Both the position numbers and the translations under genes were made by a program. The notes beneath the pieces are model-generated. The model was not told the DNA's origin. It worked only from the letters and a program-made list of their open reading frames with translations, and did no database searches. A stretch of 64,000 bases of DNA from Euonymus europaeus (Eukaryota; Streptophyta; Magnoliopsida; Celastrales; Celastraceae): NCBI GenBank assembly GCA_963580455.1, contig OY756958.1, forward strand, positions 21,836,501-21,900,500, read 5' to 3'. Below are positions 1-12,800 of this stretch, one piece after another; the first letter of the stretch is position 1, and every line of letters starts with the position of its first letter.

Positions 1-547
1 TCATTAATGGTGTGCTTTGCTCTTAAATCATATTCATTTAACTTAACATGAGTGTAAAGAGATGAACAAATTTGTTGTTCCTTAAACTAAAAGAACACTG
101 CTGTCTAAAGTTTAATGGTTTGATAGCATAAAATTTTAAACCAACAAAAATCACAAAAGGTAACAAATATTCGAGAAACGACAATATAAACTAGAGAAAC
201 AAATTCATTTCATTTCACAATTTATACTAAAATAACCATCAGCCAAAAACATATTCACTATAACATTAATATCGGAATCTTTATATACTTTTATTTGATT
301 TTGCTATCATCAATGTAAAATTAGGCATTTTTTTCAATAAATATCCTAAAAAAAAAAATCAGGGGCAGCACCCGTGTCCATCTTTTTCATTGTAGATTTT
401 TAATAAAATATTCATTTGGCTTAATAAAATTTGTGTGTCGAAGGAGGTTGCTTTTGATAACTACTCTTTCCTCCCAGACATGAAGTATTGTTGGCTTTCC
501 CTTTTGTTAAGGGCAAAGAGTTGATAAAAATATTACTATTTTTCTAG

Positions 548-3500
548 GTGGTTCTTTATTCTTATTTGACAGAAAGGTGCTGCGCTATTTTCGTAAAGAT
601 GGTCATCGCTGGAGGAAGAAAAAAGATGGGAAAACTGTCAAAGAAGCCCATGAAAAGTTGAAGGTGTGCTGTTCAATTTTTGCGTAGTAAGTTCACTTGT
701 TAATTTTGTTGGTTCCATGCCTTCCAGCATTTCTTCTGGGTATTGTGTTAAATTAGTGTGTTATTTTCTAATTGTTGATATTAGTTATTTTGTCATTCAA
801 TCCAATAAGTAAACTTGTTGGGTTGGGGGTGCCTTGAGGCATTTCACATCATTTCTACATATTCTAACACTCTTCCTCACATTTGGGTTGGGCAATCCGA
901 CGGCCCAACACCAGTACAACAGACGAGCCCAAACACTAGGGCTACTCTCACACAAGGCCCTCACTTGGGGTAACAGTAAACACACTCAAATGTCCAATCG
1001 TAGGGCAACAACAAAAGGGGGTTTAAATTGCAGAACTAATGTTTGAACCCCTTTGTTTCCGATACCATGTTAATATTTGTTACTTTACTATTCAACCCAA
1101 TAAGTTATCTTGTTGGGTTGGGATATTCAAATCAATTATACATATTCTAACTCTAGTCATAGTCAGATTTCACAATTTAGTATGTTCCTCTATTTTTTGT
1201 TGATCAAGCACTCTATTGGAACAATTTATAGCTTGCCAATCTTGAAATAAATTGTGGTTATGCTTTCAAGTGCTTCTAGAAATTAGCACTTCTAGAAAGT
1301 ATCTATAAAAAATGTGTGAAGTCCTAACTCCACCTGGGAGAGCAGAACTACGATTTTTATCATTTTGAGTTATTTTATTTTTCATTATGATTCTTGTTAC
1401 TACGGTTGTTTGTCACATTTGATTACCTTTGAAATGTTTTCTTGAACCTTGAATTTTTTATGCTGTGGCATTTGCCTTTACTTTGGGGTACAAATTTGAT
1501 ATTGTTTTCAAATACTAATCTGATGAGACTCTTGCACTAATTACTTCATGATGACTTTTGCAGACTGGAAGTGTGGATGTGCTCCATTGTTACTATGCTC
1601 ATGGGGAGGACAATGAATACTTTCAAAGACGATGTTATTGGATGCTTGATGGGTGGGTTTCACTGGGTTTGATTTTTAAATATAGGACATTGTAGGTTTC
1701 AAAATGATCCTCAATCTCATGGTGACTCGTACCATCATACTATTAAAAAAAAAAAATCACACCAGTAGAGGATATCGTACAGAGTCATATTAACTTCGTG
1801 CAAAGCTTGGTGGCTGTGCTTTTAATGGTGAAGAAGTGCATCTTCCTCCCCCTGCAGATGGTCCCTTCTCTATTTTAGACATTTGTGGAGTTTCCTGTTT
1901 TATTCCATTATAATAAAACGTGAAAGATCCTTGTGCTTCATTTACCTTTTGTCTACCTCATTTGGTTTTGTAAGAAGTTGGTTCTGTCAGCTATTTTCTT
2001 CAAAGACCTGCATTTAACACCAGAACATAAATGCTTTCATTCTTTTTCTCTGCCTTCACTGCGGACGCTTTGTTCACAGGAGTAACCACACTTGCATTCT
2101 TTTTTATGCATTAAATCTTATTGTCATGTGCTATTTTCTTGTGCATTTTCAGGCAGTTAGAGCACATTGTACTTGTGCATTACAGAGATGTCAAAGAGGT
2201 ATTGGTTCTCTTATGGCTTTGTTATCTTGGCTGGCTTTTCTGCCATTGCTCCAAGCTTGTGTGGAGTCATTTTCTTGACTGGTCCTGGATTTGATGCAGT
2301 TCACTCAACCAATATTTCTTATGTCTTGCTTGCCTTGATATGGGTTAAACGTGTTCTTATTTTCTGACGCATACTATGCAGAAGTCATCTAGTGGCTCAC
2401 ATTTGCTGGCAGATTCAGATTCTCAGCTTGAAAGCCCTCAAACAAGCTCTTGCCCTAGATTTTCTCAGGCAGCCCCTCCTACTGTGGCCCCTACATCTTT
2501 TGTGTCAAGTTCCAATAGAGTTGATTGGAATGGGCATACATTAGCTGCAGAGTTTGAAGATGTTAATTCTGGGGATGATTTTGGGGCCTATGCAATTGAG
2601 ACCTACTTCACAACTGGAATGGACAAACACTATCTTCGTTCTTCCAGATTGGTCCCACCTCCATCTTTTGTGGATTTCAAAACCTCAAGCGGACATCTAA
2701 ATGTTGTGCCAGACCAGAGTTTTTTTTCCAAAAAACCTAGTGCAGCTGACTTTTTTACTCCTAGACTAAGAGATGCCAGATTGGTTGATGACAGCCCTAT
2801 TCGGAGTAGTGTGGCTTCACGTGATAGTTTGATCACCGACATAGGAGGTGCCCAGGAACTGACAATTGCTCCACAAAGAGGACAGGTATGTTAAGGAATA
2901 TACTTGCCTTTGCTTAAGCTTGATGAAGTTAAAATGTTCGCAGTCAAGCTTCATGCTCATGATGTACTTAAGATTATTGATCGCGTCTAACTTGCCTGGG
3001 AGTTGTGGAATGGTAACCCTTCTCGGGTGCATTTTGTGATGTACATGGATCTAGTAAAGGTGAAAGGAGTCCTGAGTGCTTTAGAACTCTGGCTTTAAAT
3101 TAATGTAGATCGTGGCATGATGTTACTTATTTGCACGGACTAGTTAAGTTGACACCATTTGTGTTCCTTGAGTTGTTTTAGTTGTCCATCGTGTTACACC
3201 TTGTATATTGGGTTTAAAATTTTAATTTTTTTACCTTGAAAGTTTCACAGAGTAACATGCGGATTATGTTGCAGGTATCAGTGGAGCATGGTTTGAATTT
3301 GTTAAATCCTCCTGTTGATGATGATTTTGCTCATAAAAGAGAATTAAGTTCAACTAACTGTGGCAATGATGGTGTAAATTGTAACGAATTGGGAGAGCTG
3401 AAGAAACTTGACAGTTTTGGGAGATGGATGGATCAAGAGATTGGTGGAGACTGTGATGATTCATTGATGGCTTCTGACTCTGGCAATTATTGGAAAACAC

Positions 3501-6500
3501 TCGATCCTGAGAATGGTGACAAGGAAGTTTCCAGCTTATCACGTCTTATGCAGTTAGATAATGACTCAATGGACCCTTCCCTTTCCCAAGAACAGCTGTT
3601 CAGTATTAGTGATTTCTCCCCAGATTGGGCTTTTTCGGGAGTTGAAACAAAGGTAGCTCACATGTTCAATTCTTGAAAACAGGCTCTCCACATATTGTAT
3701 GGATAAGTAAGGTCTGAGTAAATCTGACATGTTCCCGACCCCGCCTACTGCCAGATTCTTGTGCACAGGTGTTATTTACCTTATTTATTTTGTTAGAAAT
3801 TCCGGAAAATAACCTACATTGTAGGGGGAAGTTCAGAAAACGAAATCCCGTAATTTATTATTATTGATTCTGATACAATATAAGGATTCTAGCATCATTA
3901 ATGGAGCTTGAAAGTTATTTACTTCCTAGCATAAGAGAGTATATCAACTTAAAATGCTTCTGGGTTACAAACAGGATGAAACTTGAAAGAAAATATCTAA
4001 CAGAATATTTGATTTTCAACCAAGAAGTCAGGGAATGGAAGCTTATATTTTACACAAGGAGAAAAAACTTAATGCAATTAGATGTAGCCTTGGGGAATTC
4101 CTTTCATTTGAAAGCTTCGAAGTTACTACTATGCTAATACATTAGGGTATTGATCATTAAAGTGAGAAGCTTTATTGATGCATTTGTTTGGTTCTCCTGT
4201 TCAGGTTTTAATTGTTGGTTCATTCCTGAGAAGCGACAAGCTGTCAAACGGAACTAAGTGGGGCTGTATGTTTGGTGAAATTGAAGTGTCAGCTGAAGTT
4301 TTAACTGATAATGCCATTCGATGTCATGCTCCTTTACATGCACCTGGGCGTGTTCCTTTCTACATCACCTGTAGGAACAGGCTAGCTTGCAGTGAGGTGA
4401 GGTACTTTGAATATCGTGATGTTCCACTGGCCTCTGTTCCAATTAAATCTGTTCTGGAGGAGGAAGTCCACTTGCAAATGCGTCTAGCAAAATTGTTAAG
4501 TTTGACCCCAGAGCAGAAGTTTTTCATTTGCTCTAATACAGAATGTAAGGAGTGTAGGCTGAAAAACAGTCTATGTTCAATGATGAATGATTGTGAAAAA
4601 GATTGGGGAACGGTTGAAAAGACTTTTAATTCTTCTGAGTTTGATGGTGAGTGCTTGAGCTCCAGAGATAAGTTGATCCAGAATTTGCTGAAGGAAAAAC
4701 TCTGTGAGTGGCTACTCTGTAAAGTTCATGATGGAAGTAAAGCTTTGCGAGTTATGGATGATGAAGGGCAAGGAGTTATACACCTTGCAGCTGCTCTTGG
4801 TTATGAATGGGCCATGGGCCTTTTCACTGCTGCCAACGTAAATCCCAATCTCAGAGATGGGCAAGGAAGAACAGCGCTTCACTGGGCTGCGTTGTTTGGG
4901 AGGTGATGTTGTAATCTAATTTTTGTTCACACTTCCAAATTATATGAATTAAGACCTTTTAACATTAGTTTCTTATAAATTATGTATTGCTCCTTTTTTA
5001 GTTTGTATTTGTTCTTGATTATGTTTTCGTCTTTAATAGTTATTATGATGCCCGTTGTTATGGCTAGATAGACTCTTGATCTTAATGTTTTTGTATGGCA
5101 TCTGTCATCTAGCACCTTTATTTTTCTTTGAAGATCCTTTTTAACAGGTTGCCTGATTTCCAAAAGAATTTAATTGCCTCTAGGCTACAGTAGTACGATT
5201 GGATTAGATTGTTATACATTGTCGTTGATTTACCTTTCTTTAGCTTCCCTTTGCATCAACCTAAACAAGTAGTCATGGCTTTTTTTTGCATGTTTAGAAC
5301 AACTAGTGATGCCCTGCATTTGAATTTGTAATGTTCAGCTTATACATACTTAAGCTTTTTTAAAATCATTTTTATACATATTCCTTTCTTTTTTTCCTTT
5401 CAGAGAGGTAACAGTCATCAAACTTGTCAGATTGGGGGTGGATCCTATGGCAGTTACGGATCCAACACCCTTGTCTCCTGGAGGACAATACGCGTCTGAC
5501 TTAGCATCAAGTAGAGGACATAAAGGGATTGCAGGATACCTGGCGGAAGCATATTTAACCCGTCAACTTTCTTCCTTATCTGTCAACCATAATGTGGACA
5601 ATAGAGGACTGGAAGAGCAGCTGTCAGCAAAAGGGCCTCTGGCTGCTGTTAGAAGATCAACTCAAAGAGTGGCATTAATTGAACAAGCATATAATGCTCA
5701 TTCACTCCGTGAAAGACAAGTGGCCAAGATTAGTGATGAGGCATTGGAAGTCTCTCTTGACCTAGCTGCTCTTGGCTCTTTAAACAAGGTCCAAAACATG
5801 AGCCATTATCGGGATTATTTACACTCTGCAGCTCTAAAGATACAGCAGAAATATCGTGGCTGGAAGGGAAGAAAAGACTTCTTGAAGATACGCAATCGAA
5901 TAGTGAAAATTCAGGTACTTTGTAGTTTTGCTTTAATTGAACTCTTTCTCTTGCCTGATTATTTACTGAGAAACAGCTCGTTAATTAGTTAAATTTTTCC
6001 AAAGAATGTTCTGAAAGTAATCACATAAATTGAGTTAAATTCAAGAGAAAATGTAAATTTGAGTTGGATGAAGTCATGCATTTGCACTTTCTGCTGTGGG
6101 TATGTGTTTATAGAACAGTTGTATTTTTTCAGGTTAACTACATTTGATGTATTTTACTTGTGCAGTATGTTGTGGAATATATTTTAGATTCTAACATAGC
6201 CTCTGATTATGATTACAAACTGTGCTACTGAAGTTTTTGATTGCAATGTGAGTTTGGAAGGTAGAGATTTTGTTTCATTCGGATTTTGGTTGGCTGGAAT
6301 ATATATGCTTTCAATTAATTGCCCTCAAGTTTCTCTGATAGTTCTGAGTAGTTGCCTTTTTAACTTTTTTTGGGACTAGTTAGAAATTGCCTTTCAGTTT
6401 TGAGAAATACTCTTAAGTTCACATTATCGGTAGTATGGAGCATTGCTTATTTGTTCTGATCACTTTGTGTAGGCTCACATCAGGGGACATCAAGTTCGTA

Positions 6501-7218
6501 AGCAGTATAAGAAGGTCATTTGGTCGGTTAGTATTGTAGAAAAGGCAATATTGCGTTGGAGAAGGAAAGGGGCTGGACTGCGAGGATTCAGGGTGGAGAA
6601 AGGAATTGAAGATGTGCTACCAAAGAGTGATAAGAGCGATGAATATGATTTTCTGCAGATCAGCCGCAGACAGAAATTTGCTGGAGTTGAAAAAGCCCTT
6701 GCAAGAGTGAAGTCAATGGTTCGTTCGGCAGAAGGACGTGATCAGTATATGAGGCTAGTCACAAGATTTGAGAATATGAAGGTACAGATGCATTGTTCTT
6801 AGCCCTTACTTGAATAAATAACCTTGTATCTCTCTGTTAAATTGGCTGCTGCTGCTGCTGTCATATGTTCAATCTTTTAGGACCATTTTTGCTGCTTCTG
6901 AATCCACCTTCTGAATGAGAAAGTGCATGATGTTTTTGCATTCATAAAACCAAAAAAAAAAAAACAAAAAGAGAGTGCATAATGTGGCAGTGGTATTTTA
7001 CAGTGGCAAGTATGAAACTGGAGCTTTTATGTTGGGAAACTGCGGTAGTACTTGGAGCCAGAGTAACAACATTACACAATTTGAAAGGATTTTTGGCAAT
7101 TTTTTTTAATGGTTTTCAACTTTCTATGAAACAGATGCATGATGATTGCAGCAGTGCATCGCAGCAAGGTGAAAATTTGCAGGAGTTAAAAACTGAGAAA
7201 GATTTGAATGAAATTTAG
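548..7218 (+). CDS. Calmodulin-binding transcription activator (CAMTA), 5'-truncated by window edge
   Basis: CAMTA proteins are nuclear DNA-binding activators that couple calcium/calmodulin signals to stress and hormone genes. Visible exons: 548-663, 1564-1652, 2153-2198, 2382-2885, 3275-3652, 4205-4902, 5404-5914, 6473-6781, 7135-7218 (stop TAG). All junctions are GT-AG and phases agree, giving 910 codons. The first three exons hold the C-terminal half of the CG-1 DNA-binding domain (FRKDGHRWRKKKDGKT, YYAHGEDN, QLEHIVLVHYRDV). Exons 4-5 are a long acidic/Ser-rich linker. Exon 6 carries the TIG/IPT fold (VLIVGSFL to FEYRDV) and the start of the ankyrin repeats (GRTALHWAALFGR). Exon 7 completes the ankyrins and begins the IQ region (ALKIQQKYRGWKGRKDF). 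Exon 8 has a second IQ-like helix and the ILRWRRKGAGLRGF calmodulin-binding segment. The start codon and the N-terminal part of CG-1 lie upstream, since nothing in 1-547 codes for them. I did not assign a CAMTA1-6 subgroup. No frameshift or stop was seen. Confidence 0.95.
773..1152 (-). mobile_element. TRIM (terminal-repeat retrotransposon in miniature) inside CAMTA intron
   Basis: A 380-bp element with every hallmark of a TRIM, read on the minus strand. The two LTRs are 1068-1152 (5' LTR, about 85 bp) and 773-869 (3' LTR, 97 bp). They share the order TGTT(A/G)ATATT at one end, CAA(T/C)CCAATAAGT and CTTGTTGGGTTGGG in the middle, and ATATTCTAAC at the other end. Directly inside the 5' LTR is a primer-binding site similar to the initiator-Met tRNA type (minus-strand TGGTATCGGAAAC, 1055-1067). 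Directly before the 3' LTR is a polypurine tract (minus-strand GAGGAAGAG, 870-878). Five-base flanks CTAAT (768-772) and CTAGT (1153-1157) fit a target duplication with one change. The internal part is about 185 bp with no coding capacity, so mobilisation would need proteins in trans. LTR divergence indicates an old insertion. Confidence 0.8.
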
Positions 7219-7805
7219 CTGACAAATGACGTAGTTTTTGTTCAATTGGATGATTCAGGCTGTCCATATGGTTCATGCATCTTACCAAGTCTAATTCATT
7301 TCTGTAACTATCAAATAATTAGCATAGACAGAGTATTGTATATTTGGACGATTGGTTTTGCTTCTCTTGCTAACGTTAGTGAATTTTCTTAATATATGCA
7401 ATTGTATAGAAACAAAAGTGACTTTTGATCATTAAATTATAGCTTTTTTGGCATTGTTTTGTTTCGCTTCTTCTGGAACATTTTCTTTCTTTTGGGTAAA
7501 TATGAACCCTGGCTTAAAGAATCCACTGTGTGTGAGCTTGGAAGCAGTTGGTCACTGTTGCTGTCTTTTTTTCTCCTCCGGTGGAAGAAATATACAACAA
7601 TTCTTGTGACCTTTGCTTCACTCTTGGTGTACTCTTGCAGCTCTTTGTATTATTTGTTACGGGTTAATATCTTCCTGTAATCTGTGCGCATTTTGTTAGT
7701 GCCCGTAAAAAAAAGTTCCTTCTTCATTCAAAATAAGATATATTTGTATAGGTTATTTATTATAATCATTTATATTTTGTTTATTCGGAAAAGTGCTTTA
7801 TAGTC
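7219..7805. other. CAMTA 3' flank
   Basis: Downstream of the CAMTA stop codon. The sequence is T-rich and probably contains the 3' UTR and polyadenylation region, but no single signal stands out. Short open frames here have no recognisable protein features. Confidence 0.4.
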
Positions 7806-8906
7806 TTGAATATTTGAGTTTTTTTTCTTCTTCTATATATCATTTTTTAAAATATTAATTAGTGATATGACAACGATTTTTTTTTCTTTCATAAATAATA
7901 ATTCACGTTGTTTGGAACAACGTGATTAATCTAAAGATTTTATAGATCACTCCTTTCTGGATAGAGTGATTATTTTCCAGATATTTTTAGCGTGACCATG
8001 TTTTCCATATTAAAAAAAGCTACTTGCATGTATCTTGTGATCGACGTTTGAAAACGTGTTGTTGAGTGCGTTCTAGATTTCGGCTGACTGGAAATTCATG
8101 CTTTCAGAAACTTGTATTGTATCTGTGGTCCACTTCTGAATATATCTATCAACTTGTACTGCAGTCCATTCCTTTCTCAGCTTCACTTTTAAGCAAGAAC
8201 AATTCTCTAAATAAGCAAAATTGTATCACTGCATATCGTGCTTATGCTGAGCTGAAGTTGACTGTTTAAAGGCCTTCATCCATGGAAACTGTCAGTCAGC
8301 AATCATTACCCCTCTCTTATGTCACTTTCAGTGGAGAAAGATTGAACATCTTCAAATATATTCAAATATAGAGATGATCCAGTCTGCACGAAAAGAGCAA
8401 GGGCGACCCTTCCGGTACAGGCTTTACCTTAATCAAAAGGTATGATAGTCAACTTACCCGAGAGTTGCTCACTCTAGGATTTTATGTTCAGCACATTAGC
8501 ATTTTTAATATGAAAAAATGGTCACGCTACAGGCAGTAGCGTGACTAAGCAAAAAATCTAAAAAACAATCAGGATATTCGAAAAAGCGTGATCGATAAAA
8601 TATTTACACTAGTCACGCTGTCCGAACATCGTTGTTGTAACCCGTTTTCGTCCGGATATAATTTAGGGAGTTGAGTATTTTTAAATTTGTGTATATAATT
8701 ATTATTTTATTTTTTGGTTCACAAATTTTTCTTCAAGTGTCCAATTACACCTTAAAATCAATTGGTGACGACTCTGTCAATTTTCAGGCCGGTTGACACA
8801 AACGTGAATTGTTATTTGTGCATACCAAAAAAAAATCATATCACTAATTAATATTTTTTAAAATGAAGTATAGAAGAAGAAAAAAAAACTCCGAATATTT
8901 GCAATA
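7806..8906. mobile_element. Long inverted-repeat DNA element, unclassified
   Basis: About 1.1 kb bounded by long imperfect inverted repeats. The outer arms are about 7806-7868 and 8835-8906; both read GAATATT or a variant, then AGTTTTTTTTC, TTCTTCTATA and ATATTAATTAGTGATATGA in inverted orientation. The inner arms are about 7900-8015 and 8499-8630. They share TTGTTYGGA, CGTGA, ATTTTAT(A/C)GATCAC and AGCGTGACCAT, then a run matching CATATTAAAAA. The right side has an extra block of about 190 bp between its inner and outer arms, so the arms are unequal. No convincing target-site duplication was found, so the superfamily (MULE, hAT or foldback type) stays open. The centre is unique sequence and includes an exon-like segment at 8332-8439. 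Confidence 0.6.
8332..8439 (+). other. Exon-like segment in the core of the inverted-repeat element (possible captured gene fragment)
   Basis: A 108-base stretch follows a pyrimidine-rich CACTTTCAG acceptor and is followed by AAAG|GTATGA, a good donor. It is open for exactly 36 codons in one frame; the other two frames are closed. The predicted peptide is basic and mixed (starts WRKIEHLQIY, ends RYRLYLNQK) rather than low complexity. I do not recognise the parent protein. Position between inverted arms suggests a transduplicated host exon, but chance cannot be excluded for a segment this short. Confidence 0.3.
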
Positions 8907-8943
8907 AGACAACATCAGGAATCTCTACATATGAGGGGGGACA

Positions 8944-9451
8944 CAGTGGCGGAACCTCCACTTATATAAAGGGATATAAGGGGGCACTATTTTAGTAGTA
9001 ATTTTGCTATATAAATTTATTTTTATTAGTATATTCTCCTATATGTTCCTTTTGACTCCCATTTCATGAGTTAAATATATATTCCAAATGAATGATTCAA
9101 TAATTGTCAGTTAGCTATATTGAGAAATAATTTATTTTTAATATTATATTCTCTTAGATGTTCCCCTTGGCTCCCATATGATTTATACATTTTAATAATT
9201 ATGTCTTAAAAATTCATGATTTAAATATGTATTCCAGATGAATGATCCAATAATTGTCGGTTAGGTATATTAAAAAAGAAGCATGTGATCAAATTCTTAT
9301 AAAGTTATTTTGTAATATTACAAAAACATAAGAATTCATAGATTACAATTGTATTCAATATGTCTTTTATAATGCGACCAATAAATCACCCCATAGATTA
9401 CAATTGTATTCAATATGTCTTTTATGTCTTTTAATCTTAATTCCGCCCCTG
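8944..9451. mobile_element. Small TIR element with CAGTGGCGGAA / CAGGGGCGGAA ends
   Basis: About 0.5 kb. The left end reads CAGTGGCGGAACC; the right end, inverted, reads CAGGGGCGGAATT. ACA occurs just outside both ends and may be a 3-bp target duplication. The interior is AT-rich with diverged internal direct repeats: a block near 9089-9120 (ATGATTCAATAATTGTC) recurs near 9239-9270, and a block at about 9343-9375 recurs at about 9393-9425 (GATTACAATTGTATTCAATA). No coding capacity. Short GGCGGA-type ends are common in plant non-autonomous DNA elements, but the superfamily is not decided by the sequence. Confidence 0.45.
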
Positions 9452-9850
9452 ACAACAGATACTAAATAATATGCTATAATTGAGGGAACAAGATACCAGT
9501 AATTTTCATCATTATATTATAAAACGAAGAAAATATTTTATTTTTTTTATATCAGATCGATATTGGATAAACGCAATTTCTTTATGAACGGTGTGCACTT
9601 AAAAGCAGCAAAAAGGTAACTGCTGAAATGAATAGGATTCATGAAAAACAGCAAAAGGAATGTCAGTGGAAGACTTACGAATGAGTGGGAGGGACTTTGA
9701 ATTCAGCTACAAACAAAATCAGCAAAACATTTACAACCAAAGACTTGAACATAATCGTACGTGTAATCACTATAAACAAATTTTCTCCCCCAACCAAGAA
9801 AAATAAAGGGGAAAACGCAAATAAACATACTAGGTAAAGGAAGTGTTTAG
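9452..9850. other. 3' flank of the kinesin gene
   Basis: Lies immediately beyond the kinesin stop codon, so it is probably the 3' UTR and downstream flank of that minus-strand gene. No coding feature or clear repeat was seen. Confidence 0.35.
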
Positions 9851-12800
9851 CTACAAAACCTCAAGATAGGTGCACCATGCCTTGTTCACAAAGGATCTGC
9901 GTAGAAAGTAAATGAAATTAGTCCTCTTAGAAATATTTTCATTTGAACTATCTAGGAGGTAGAATACAGTTATTTGCCTTAATTTAGGCACTTACCTTTT
10001 ATCCTACGGCTACGCACTTGTATTCACCTTATAGGAATCTCTTTCCTTGGAGGATTTTAAATTATATACAATAGAAGAAAAAATCTCCATGTCAACAATT
10101 GTTAGAACCACCAACATTGAAGCTTCGTAATTGCACCACAGAGCCTCTACTTCCTGTTAGCACATAGAATCGTGTATGGTTACGGGAAATGCAACACTTA
10201 CCTCGTTCTAAAACACTCGTCTGGAAAACTACTTACCTATATTTTGTTTCGAAGCCAGGTCTACTACTTTTAACATGCAAAAGGTTGCTGCTAAGTCTGA
10301 GATGTTGAGGAAGCCCATCATTCGCCTGAGTCATTAGCCTTTCAGAGTGCAGTAGCCTCTTCGTCAAAGCAGGATCACCCATCTTTAATGCACCAGTTTC
10401 CTGTTAGATTGAGAAAACCTTGAGTTTCCAAACAGGAAGGGCAGTTTGAAAAAGCAGTAATGAGGGTCATGCCTTGGTCCTTGCTGTATGCTTGACTTGC
10501 TCATGGGTACTTTGCATCACAAGAAGTGTTTTCACCATCTCATCCAGCTCTGCGGCTCTCTTATTTAGACTGCTTTTGTCCACCTATTTAAGACAAAATT
10601 GTAGCAGAAAACATCTAAAGAAATTTGCTTACCGCAAAATGTTCAACAATATATTAGGCTATCCAAACCTTCAACATCTCGTTTTGTGCTGTAAGCAACT
10701 GATCCCGCTCTTTAAGTTGCTCGATGGTCATCTGGGCAGCAAGTATATCTGCTTCTTTCCTTTGTATTTCAGATATGTAACTACAGTGACATAAGTGTGG
10801 ACAGATAAATCATAAATGAAGTGTCGAAAAAAAAAATCCTAGCTCGAAAGTATACAGAGGCTACAATATGTAGAAGATTTCAGCAATAGTGTCTATCTAG
10901 AAATGGAAAGAATATGTAGAAGATTTCAGCAATAATATCTATCTAGAAATGGGTAGATGCCGCCATATATATCTTTAAAAGACTAAACTAATTCCCGCAT
11001 CAGATTCTGGAAGAAGCCTAACCTCTCTCTTTCCTCAGTCAGATCATTAATATGCTTCTTGAAGTTGAGAATTTCTTGCTCCTGACATGATTAAAGCATG
11101 ATGTTTTAGTACTTGAAGTTAACCAAATAATCAGCATCCAAACATTTCATGTATACCGTTGCTAGGACTTCAGCACCTTGCTGATGAGCCTCCTCGAACA
11201 ATTTTTGAACCTGGTGCTGATCTACCAAGTTCTTCAACATAACAACAAAAAAGTTCCACAAAATGAGCAATATAGCTGAGAAGTTCAAAGTTAAGGTCGA
11301 TAGACTGAAACTTACAGCATAGTTTGTCATATCCAACTTAACCCCGAGAAGATCCCGAATGACATCATGTACCATGCTTTCTGCTGCAGCCAATCTAGTG
11401 TTGAGCATGCATACCTGATACAATAGCAACAAATTCAAACTTCTATGTTGACTAATGAGCATGTCAACTCTTAGCGGCCCAGATGCAAATTCCTGCATCA
11501 TGTATTCATGTTATAGAAATAAGGGTCTAGCTAAGGGCACATGGCTAAGAAAAGGCAGCTTAGTAAGGACATACATCCAAATTATCTTTCATCACCTTTT
11601 TAATTTCAAGAGATTGACAGCAGTCGGCAAGAAAAGTTTCAATCCCATTAAACATTTTATTAAGAGGCTTAAGCTAGCTTACTGGTCAGCGTAAGTCTAT
11701 ACACTTCGCCTTTGGAGAGAGAGAGAGAGACGGTATTTACACAGGAAATTAAATTAACAAATTATCAACCAAACCAGTGACATTATATTCAAGATAGTAC
11801 AAACTTATCCATGCAGTTAGTCTAGGATAATGATTAAAAGGAACAGTTTCAAACCTTAGACAGAAATTTATTTCACATTGTAACATAGACTTCATTCACG
11901 AGACAGCAAAAGTACAAAGCCAAGTCCCATATACTTCTCATCCTAATAGATCAAACAAGCTTGAAGCTTCAACATTCCACTTTTCGTGATGCATAATGCA
12001 ATAGCTCTACTGCAATATAGTCCACAAAGATATGCATGAAATAGAATAGAATATCAACCCAAACCTCTCTCAGGCGATGAGCTGCTAATGCTTCTAGTTC
12101 TTCTACATGAAGCCTGGCAGCTGACAATTCCTGCTCCTTTTCAACATTCCTCTGGTGTACCAAAGTTGTGATGCATCTGAATGGTGAGCTTGAGCCCCTG
12201 GTCTTCATTGGGACATTCTCAGCTTTATCCAGTAACGGCGCTCCTGATGTTGAGTTTGAGATATCTGTCTTTGCGTCTTGAACCATGGCCTCCAGCAATT
12301 TGTACTGTCCAAACACGTTACAAACGACATAAATAACAAGGAAGGGCTATAACTATGAATTCAATGTTATTTATTTTAAGTATACTATAACCATAAAATT
12401 ATAGGACCAACAGTTTTAAGGAATAAAAGAGCATCCTTAATTGAAAGGAACAATTCAATATTGGCCATTAAAGAAGTAATCAACTATTCGGTTTGAGTTA
12501 GTCACACGAAAGTTTTAAGGAAAGACATTGAATGCTGGATCCAAATATATAAAAACTGTTTGCTGAAGTTCACATATCACAATAGTCAAAAAATCGAATT
12601 ACATGCCATCTATTTTAGCCCATGATCAATAACCTTAGAAATGGTGGATACTGAAAGATATAAATTAAGCTTATTGAAACAAGCATTCTATAGTTTCCAG
12701 CTTCTGAATTCCTGCTTCAATAAGTTGGTTTAATAATGAACAGAACTTGAAAGAAGAGACATTACCTTCTCTTGATACTGCGATGCTTGGGCTTCAGAAT

